DNA of 64,000 nucleotides from Winkia neuii subsp. neuii DSM 8576 (GTDB lineage Bacteria; Actinomycetota; Actinomycetes; Actinomycetales; Actinomycetaceae): contig NZ_ATUW01000001.1 in NCBI RefSeq assembly GCF_000420405.1, positions 153,072-217,071 of the forward strand. The letters are read 5' to 3'. A program made the position numbers and the translations under genes. Positions 61,973 to 64,000 of the stretch are shown here, piece after piece. The notes below the pieces were generated by a model that was given only the letters and a program-made list of their open reading frames with translations, was not told where the DNA came from and ran no database searches. Numbering within the stretch: the stretch's first letter is position 1; every line of letters begins with the position of its first letter.

Positions 61973-62688
61973 TCTTGCCCCACTTTCGCAGCTACCGGCA
62001 AGGTCAATTCGATCATCTTAGTGAAGGCGCTCTGGCGTTCGCTGGCGCTGGTGTGCTGGTCGGTTACCAGGTTGTCCGAGACGGTGAACACGCCGAGGGC
62101 GCGCGCCCCCGCCTGGGCAGCAACCGCGTACAGGCCGGCAGATTCCATTTCGACGGCGAGCACGCCCATCTTTGCCCACCGGGCATTTACAGTTTCGTCG
62201 AAGTTGTAGAAGACGTCCGAGGACAAAATGTTGCCCACCCGGATGGGCACCTCGGCTTTGCGGGACTGCGCGTACACGCCCTCGAGCAAATCCCAGGAGG
62301 CGGTGGGCGCCCAGGTGCCCGGCAGATCGTATTGGGTGATGAAGTGCGAATCGGTGGAGGCTGAGGCGGCCACTACCACGTCGTACAGGTCTAGGTCCTC
62401 TTGCAGGGCCCCACACGAGCCCACGCGAATAATATTTTTCACCCCGTAGACGTGAATCAGCTCGTGAGCGTACAGGGAAATGGAGGGGATGCCCATGCCC
62501 GATCCCATAACCGACACCTGCACTCCCTGGTAGGTGCCGGTGTATCCCAGCATTCCGCGCACCTGGTTAAATTGGCGGGCGTCGTCTAGGAAGGTTTCGG
62601 CAATAAATTTGGCGCGCAGGGGGTCGCCTGGCATCAGTACTGTGTTGGCGATCGGCCCTGTTGGGTTTATGTGCGGGGTTTGCTGCAT
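61969..62688 (-). CDS. deoD: Purine nucleoside phosphorylase (DeoD type)
   Basis: The 239-residue enzyme is the hexameric DeoD type: TPHINPTGPIANTVLMPGDPLRAK at the start in pieces, NIIRVGSCGALQ, and VEMESAGLYAVAAQ for ribose binding, with SDNLVTDQ near the end. It splits purine (deoxy)nucleosides to base plus sugar-1-phosphate. First gene of a four-gene operon with a promoter in the 123-bp gap upstream. GGAAG precedes the ATG. Confidence 0.96.
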   Translation of the reverse strand: MQQTPHINPTGPIANTVLMPGDPLRAKFIAETFLDDARQFNQVRGMLGYTGTYQGVQVSVMGSGMGIPSISLYAHELIHVYGVKNIIRVGSCGALQEDLDLYDVVVAASASTDSHFITQYDLPGTWAPTASWDLLEGVYAQSRKAEVPIRVGNILSSDVFYNFDETVNARWAKMGVLAVEMESAGLYAVAAQAGARALGVFTVSDNLVTDQHTSASERQSAFTKMIELTLPVAAKVGQE

Positions 62689-62811
62689 TTGGGTTACTTC
62701 CGGAGTTAGCTTTCGGCCTTTCTGGGCCGTTTGGGTCCGCTTAGAGAGTAAACACTTTCTGCCCGCTTTACATCTTTTCCTGGTGACGGCGCCTTGTGGG
62801 TTACTCTTTGG

Positions 62812-63453
62812 CTAGGCGGCCCGGGTGTGTGCCGGGGTGAGGGTTGTAATCGTTTTTAGGGCAGAGTTCAGTTCCGCCCGGGTGCGCACCTTTAGGGTGA
62901 GGGCGGCGCATTGGCGTAGTAATTTTGCTGCGCGAGCGGGCGGGAGGGACGCGGGTACGGTCAATATCAGCTTGGCGCGGGCTCGCTTTGCGGCCGCTAG
63001 AACGCCGCCTATGGCGTTAGGGCCGACCTCGTCTACGTCTACCTGTACGTGGGAGGGGCCGAGCAGGGACAGTGAGCGCATTACTTGGCCAGCAGTGCGG
63101 GCTCTTATTCCCCACTCGCCGATCGCGCCCTGGGCGCGCAGTTCGTTTAGCACGTCAACAGTTTTCGCGCTAACCAGCATTTGGGCACTGTAGCCGGCCA
63201 CCAGCGCCAGGTCTATGGGACGCTGCTCGGCGGCGGCTAGAAGTTTTAGTTTTAGTAGCTCTGGGTTTATTCCGTAGTCGCCTTTTAGTTTGTGTTTTGG
63301 TTCCCCCACAGCGAGGGCGATGAGGCCGGTGGCATTTATGCTGTTGGGCACGCGAAATTCGGTGAGGGGTGCCGGCGAGGGCGGCAGGAGCGTTTCCGTG
63401 GCGATTGTGACGCCTAGTAATGGGGCCTGGGATGAAGGTTCTAATCTAGCCAT
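62812..63453 (-). CDS. Hypothetical protein resembling part of an aldo/keto reductase
   Basis: The 213-residue protein has a half-barrel pattern like the middle of aldo/keto reductases: PIDLALVAGY, VLNELRAQGAIGEWGIR (compare the usual LEEL..GKIRAIGVSN), and GPSHVQVDVDEVG. The N-terminal barrel strands with the catalytic tyrosine and lysine region are absent or changed, so reductase activity is unlikely. It may be a divergent relative or a remnant. It is separated from deoD by 123 bp. Confidence 0.5.
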   Translation of the reverse strand: MARLEPSSQAPLLGVTIATETLLPPSPAPLTEFRVPNSINATGLIALAVGEPKHKLKGDYGINPELLKLKLLAAAEQRPIDLALVAGYSAQMLVSAKTVDVLNELRAQGAIGEWGIRARTAGQVMRSLSLLGPSHVQVDVDEVGPNAIGGVLAAAKRARAKLILTVPASLPPARAAKLLRQCAALTLKVRTRAELNSALKTITTLTPAHTRAA

Positions 63454-63625
63454 AGATTACTTTTAGCAAACCTTCTTTGCTTTTGCTTTACTTTTTTATT
63501 AACTTTTCTAGGTTTACTGAATCTACCTGTTGCTACGCAAATTCCGGCGCCCTATTCCAGGGACTAAAGGCCGCTTCGGCGCGCTACATTACCCGGTGAG
63601 GCCAATATTGTGGAACCCTTAACCC

Positions 63626-64000
63626 ATGAACCAGGATTGCTCCCCCACCCGCCCTCGTGCTTTTGCCGCGCTAGCGTTGTTAGTCGGGCTGTGCGCCGCG
63701 CTTTCGGGGTGCGAATCAACCACGGCTATTAGAATCTACCCCGACCAGACCTACACGCTGCACGCCACCATGGGAATCCCCAAAAACGAGGGCAGCCAGA
63801 TCACCTGCGCTTCGTTGCAGAACTTGCTATTGGAGGCAGGCGGGCAGGGCCAGACGCGCGTACTCGACAGGTCGACTGTAAAGCAGACTCGCTGCACTAT
63901 TGACTTCACCAAGCCGCAACCGATTGCCTCTTCGGGGGCCCCTTTTGTGACTATCAAACACTATTCTGGGCGTTACAGCGTTTCCCTGCCCGGCGACCCC
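63626..64000 (+). CDS. Lipoprotein, N-terminal part (runs off the window)
   Basis: The frame from ATG 63626 stays open for 125 codons to the window end. A lipoprotein signal is clear: basic residues RPR, hydrophobic AALALLVGLCAA and the lipobox LSGC at residues ~26-29. After it comes TTAIRIYPDQTYTLHATMG, resembling actinobacterial LppM-type lipoproteins, but this is weak. The 172-bp gap before it is AT-rich and shared with the divergent hypothetical gene. Confidence 0.75.
   Translation, partial: MNQDCSPTRPRAFAALALLVGLCAALSGCESTTAIRIYPDQTYTLHATMGIPKNEGSQITCASLQNLLLEAGGQGQTRVLDRSTVKQTRCTIDFTKPQPIASSGAPFVTIKHYSGRYSVSLPGDP

Overview
The window reads as chromosomal DNA of a host-associated actinobacterium. 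Its GC content is moderately high (upper fifties percent by eye), GTG starts are common, and many genes are actinobacterial types: fused PutA, GTP-dependent PEPCK, an IsdG/MhuD-type heme oxygenase and an actinobacterial secreted family of unknown role. Three sialidases, a complete sialic acid uptake and catabolism operon, a catalase and nucleoside and peptide scavenging genes suggest a mucosal or skin commensal or opportunist. A catalase-positive member of the Actinomycetaceae would fit. That placement is inference.

Layout. 0-3 kb: the end of an etfA/fixB-fixC-fixX electron-transfer unit, then an IclR regulator. 3-9.5 kb: proline and alanine use (putP-putA, ald). 9.7-14.3 kb: uppP, an M20 amidohydrolase, a membrane-anchored HNH protein, an SRAP DNA-repair protein and a TRIC-like channel. 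14.4-29.4 kb: a sialic acid island. Two tandem sialidase genes (one exported, one with no signal peptide) and a FadR-type regulator run leftward. nanT, a DUF4862-like gene, nanA, nanK, nanE and nagB run rightward. A second MFS transporter and a third, differently built sialidase follow. Both divergent nan promoters carry a TTGTnnnACAA-type site just downstream of the -10 box, and a related site lies upstream of the regulator gene, so a NanR-like circuit is likely. The cluster should release, import and cleave sialic acid to ManNAc and pyruvate and pass ManNAc-6-P to GlcNAc-6-P; nagA is not in the window.

29.5-37.3 kb: a frameshifted secreted protein with a cationic C-terminus plus a two-helix membrane protein, a pyroglutamyl-peptidase-like pseudoenzyme, a rhomboid protease, a VIT-type metal transporter with a ferritin-like domain, a YeiH exporter with divergent LysR regulator, and a YibE/F membrane protein. 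37.5-41.1 kb: metF-metE behind a clear SAM-I-clan riboswitch whose closing helix covers the metF ribosome binding site. 41.3-48.5 kb: a degenerate alpha/beta hydrolase, an IsdG-like heme oxygenase, the HrpA RNA helicase, a DUF1963 protein and a SprT-like protease. 48.4-54.6 kb: a secreted actinobacterial protein, a TetR regulator, a phosphoribosyltransferase, an RNase H-domain protein with an unknown partner, and pckG. 54.9-58.1 kb: catalase, an unusual repeat cluster and a POT peptide transporter. 58.2-62.7 kb: a four-gene nucleoside catabolism operon (deoD, MFS, deoC, phosphomutase). The window ends with an aldo/keto-reductase-like remnant and the start of a lipoprotein gene. No rRNA, tRNA, insertion sequence or CRISPR array was seen.

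A heptamer GAGGGCG (and its complement) is conspicuously frequent across the window but nearly absent from 14.4-25.6 kb, consistent with the sialic acid island being acquired.
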